From the NCBI RefSeq assembly GCF_002282855.1, contig NZ_NRIR01000003.1, positions 372,001 through 436,000 of the forward strand: a stretch of DNA of 64,000 bases, written 5' to 3'. A program made the position numbers and the translations under genes. Below the pieces are notes generated by a model. The model was not told where the DNA came from. It was given only the letters and a program-made list of their open reading frames with translations, and ran no database searches. Shown piece by piece: positions 62,697 to 64,000 of the stretch. Each line of letters opens with the position of its first letter. Position 1 is the first letter of the stretch. This DNA is from Paraferrimonas sedimenticola (GTDB lineage Bacteria > Pseudomonadota > Gammaproteobacteria > Enterobacterales > Shewanellaceae).

Positions 62697-63110
62697 TTAA
62701 TCTAGGGAAATAGTAGTTACAATTTCATAGTAACCGGCGCGTGCTGTGTCTCTGTCGAAGGGTAAAAAGCTTTGTAGTTGATACTCGTAACTATCGCTCG
62801 GGCGCAGCAATATGGTATCGCCATTGAGCTTTTCTCGGTCAATGGCATAGCTCACATCACTCTCGCTAATCGTATTGGCCTCGTTAATCGCGCGGTCGGT
62901 AGTAATTCGTACGGTTTCTTGTTCAGCCGCGTTTGAAAGCACTTTAAAGTGCAAGGCTTGCTTGTCACTTTCATTGTTGAAGTTAATTTTGCCGTCGTTG
63001 GACGTGATTATGATCTGACGCACTTCATCAACTCTGTCGGTAAACATACCGGTTGAGTAATTAGCCTGCGCCATTGGAGCTAGTAAGAATAGTGGAAGGT
63101 ATTTCTTCAT
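62697..63110 (-). CDS. Small exported protein, unknown function (set of three)
   Basis: 137 aa, signal peptide 1-16 (APMAQANY). The mature part is beta-rich (IIITSNDGKINFNN, TILLRPSDSYEYQLQSFL, GYYEIVTTISLD), like a single immunoglobulin- or fimbria-like domain, with no Cys. Third of three consecutive minus-strand genes for small exported proteins; 59 bp from the one upstream. No family recognised. Confidence 0.65.
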   Translation of the reverse strand: MKKYLPLFLLAPMAQANYSTGMFTDRVDEVRQIIITSNDGKINFNNESDKQALHFKVLSNAAEQETVRITTDRAINEANTISESDVSYAIDREKLNGDTILLRPSDSYEYQLQSFLPFDRDTARAGYYEIVTTISLD

Positions 63111-63169
63111 AGGTTTCTCTTTGTGATGGATAGATAGGGTTCAAACAACCCCACATATGAAATTGCACG

Positions 63170-63589
63170 CTACTCGCTAAAGCTTGAGTGTTGTTGCGCT
63201 TGCGCAGAGGCGCGTAGCAATTCAATTTCGGCTTCAAGTTTTTCGATGTGAGCCTGGCGGGCTCTCAGCTCCAAGTCGTATAAACGAGTTGGGTCAGCTT
63301 GGGGTTTATCACCAAAGGTAATAGGGATCACCGCCTGGATGTAAACCATTCCTTCATCGCGATTACGTCGATTAAAGCAGTCGTGCCAGCGCTCACGACC
63401 ATTGTCTTTGCCCGCCATGATGCCGGTTTGTATGGTCATTTTTGGAGCGTAGGTGGCATCGAGTTCTATGCCAGTTTCTCCTCTGACTCGAATCCGATCC
63501 CCTTGGGCCATGGTTGGGCTAGGCATATTAGCGGCTTGCAGCTCTGTCGCTGCGAGCAACAGGCTCATAATTAACAACATAGGTTTCAT
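63170..63589 (-). CDS. Small exported protein with C-terminal coiled coil, unknown function
   Basis: 139 aa, signal peptide 1-19 (ELQAAN). A beta-rich middle (GDRIRVRGETGIELDATYAPKM, MVYIQAVIPITFGD) is followed by a heptad region DLELRARQAHIEKLEAEIELLRASA, a probable coiled coil for assembly. One Cys in WHDCFNRRNRD. Its ATG overlaps the stop of the gene upstream (ATGA), so the two are translationally coupled. Confidence 0.68.
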   Translation of the reverse strand: MKPMLLIMSLLLAATELQAANMPSPTMAQGDRIRVRGETGIELDATYAPKMTIQTGIMAGKDNGRERWHDCFNRRNRDEGMVYIQAVIPITFGDKPQADPTRLYDLELRARQAHIEKLEAEIELLRASAQAQQHSSFSE

Positions 63590-63975
63590 TGACGACTCTC
63601 CGCGTTAGTCTCAGGCTTAATCACACAAGGCGAGAAGTACTCAACCCGCGTGGTGATCCTGGTGCGAACACTTTGATGCTCAGACAATTTAGAATGGCTA
63701 GCGATGGTTTTTGTGTCCCACAGCCCGCACTTATCTGCCTTTAGAATTACAGAAAGTTCCCGCAGCTCTTGTGGCGGTAGAAAGACTTCCCCAAGCACCT
63801 TATCGTTAACCAGTATTTCGTAGACCTGAGGGAAGGCGTTTCGATTGGCCAGGGTGATCTTCACTCCAAACTCTGGTGTCACAATGACCTTGCCAGAGAT
63901 TCTGGCTGGCGTTTGAGAGTGCGATAGCGCGGCAAACGGAACGCACCACAAGATTAATGTAATGAGTCTTAGCAT
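63586..63975 (-). CDS. Small exported protein, unknown function (first visible of three)
   Basis: 129 aa from the ATG at 63975 (a GTG one codon earlier is possible). Signal peptide 1-19 (AALSHS). The mature part is beta-rich (ARISGKVIVTPEFGVKITLANRNAFPQVYEILVND) with two Cys (KADKCGLWD and YFSPCVIKP) able to form a disulfide. It resembles a small Ig-like or chaperone-like domain only in general terms. The window ends 25 bp upstream, so the operon may continue beyond the edge. Confidence 0.65.
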   Translation of the reverse strand: MLRLITLILWCVPFAALSHSQTPARISGKVIVTPEFGVKITLANRNAFPQVYEILVNDKVLGEVFLPPQELRELSVILKADKCGLWDTKTIASHSKLSEHQSVRTRITTRVEYFSPCVIKPETNAESRQ

Positions 63976-64000
63976 CACTTAGTTAGCCTTTGGGGCCGGC

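Overview
The window reads as chromosomal DNA of a marine gammaproteobacterium, most like the Alteromonadales (Shewanella/Ferrimonas relatives). Evidence is the gene order aspS-yebC-ruvCAB, thrS-infC-rpmI-rplT and uvrY-uvrC-pgsA-tRNA-Cys, cmoAB and tusDCBE wobble-uridine genes, an NrfA-type pentahaem nitrite reductase with NarP-like sites, large TonB receptors and many LysR regulators. I saw no rRNA, CRISPR array, insertion sequence or prophage. The species call is inference from gene content only.

Layout. 0-7 kb: the cut 5' end of an Ntn-hydrolase gene, a divergent LysR gene, a zinc-ribbon protein, an exported amidohydrolase, an Ste14-like membrane methyltransferase, and a DUF2141/LytS-type kinase/LytTR regulator operon. 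7-12.4 kb: an SOS mutagenesis cassette imuA-imuB-dnaE2 behind a perfect LexA box. 12.3-21 kb, minus strand: a LysR gene, then a five-gene envelope cluster (retropepsin-like lipoprotein, 7TM inactive transglutaminase, RimK-like ATP-grasp ligase, degenerate M3-peptidase-like protein, exported protein of unknown function) and cmoBA. 21-29 kb: a triple-sensor diguanylate cyclase, then aspS, yebC and ruvCAB. 29-35 kb: two tandem paralogous TonB receptors, the second preceded by a consensus CRP site and a palindrome. 35-41 kb: an orphan outer-membrane protein, an acetyltransferase, a small integrase-repeat-like protein, lipoprotein NrfA, an EmrD-like exporter and a DUF924 protein.

41-46 kb: a LysR gene divergent from an aaeXAB-like efflux operon, followed by a strong nested hairpin and a probable outer-membrane barrel protein. 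46-53 kb: tRNA-Val, a NorM-type MATE pump, ribE, a CPXCG protein, a pteridine-reductase-like SDR, then thrS-infC-rpmI-rplT. The thrS leader carries two hairpins whose 7-nt loops hold threonine anticodons (UGU and GGU), and infC appears to start at AUA. 53-58 kb: tandem paralogous exported proteins sharing a conserved leader motif, a DUF1853 protein, a Nif3-like protein, tusDCBE and a BI-1 family protein. 58-64 kb: two tRNA-Ser genes in a 256-bp tandem duplication, uvrY-uvrC-pgsA, tRNA-Cys, one unknown protein and three small exported proteins at the right edge.

The best candidates for something undescribed are the five-gene ligase/pseudo-enzyme envelope cluster (13.4-19.2 kb), the paired exported proteins with a matched leader (52.8-54.0 kb), the barrel protein with its hairpin next to the efflux operon (44.3-46.0 kb), and the three-gene exported set at the right edge.
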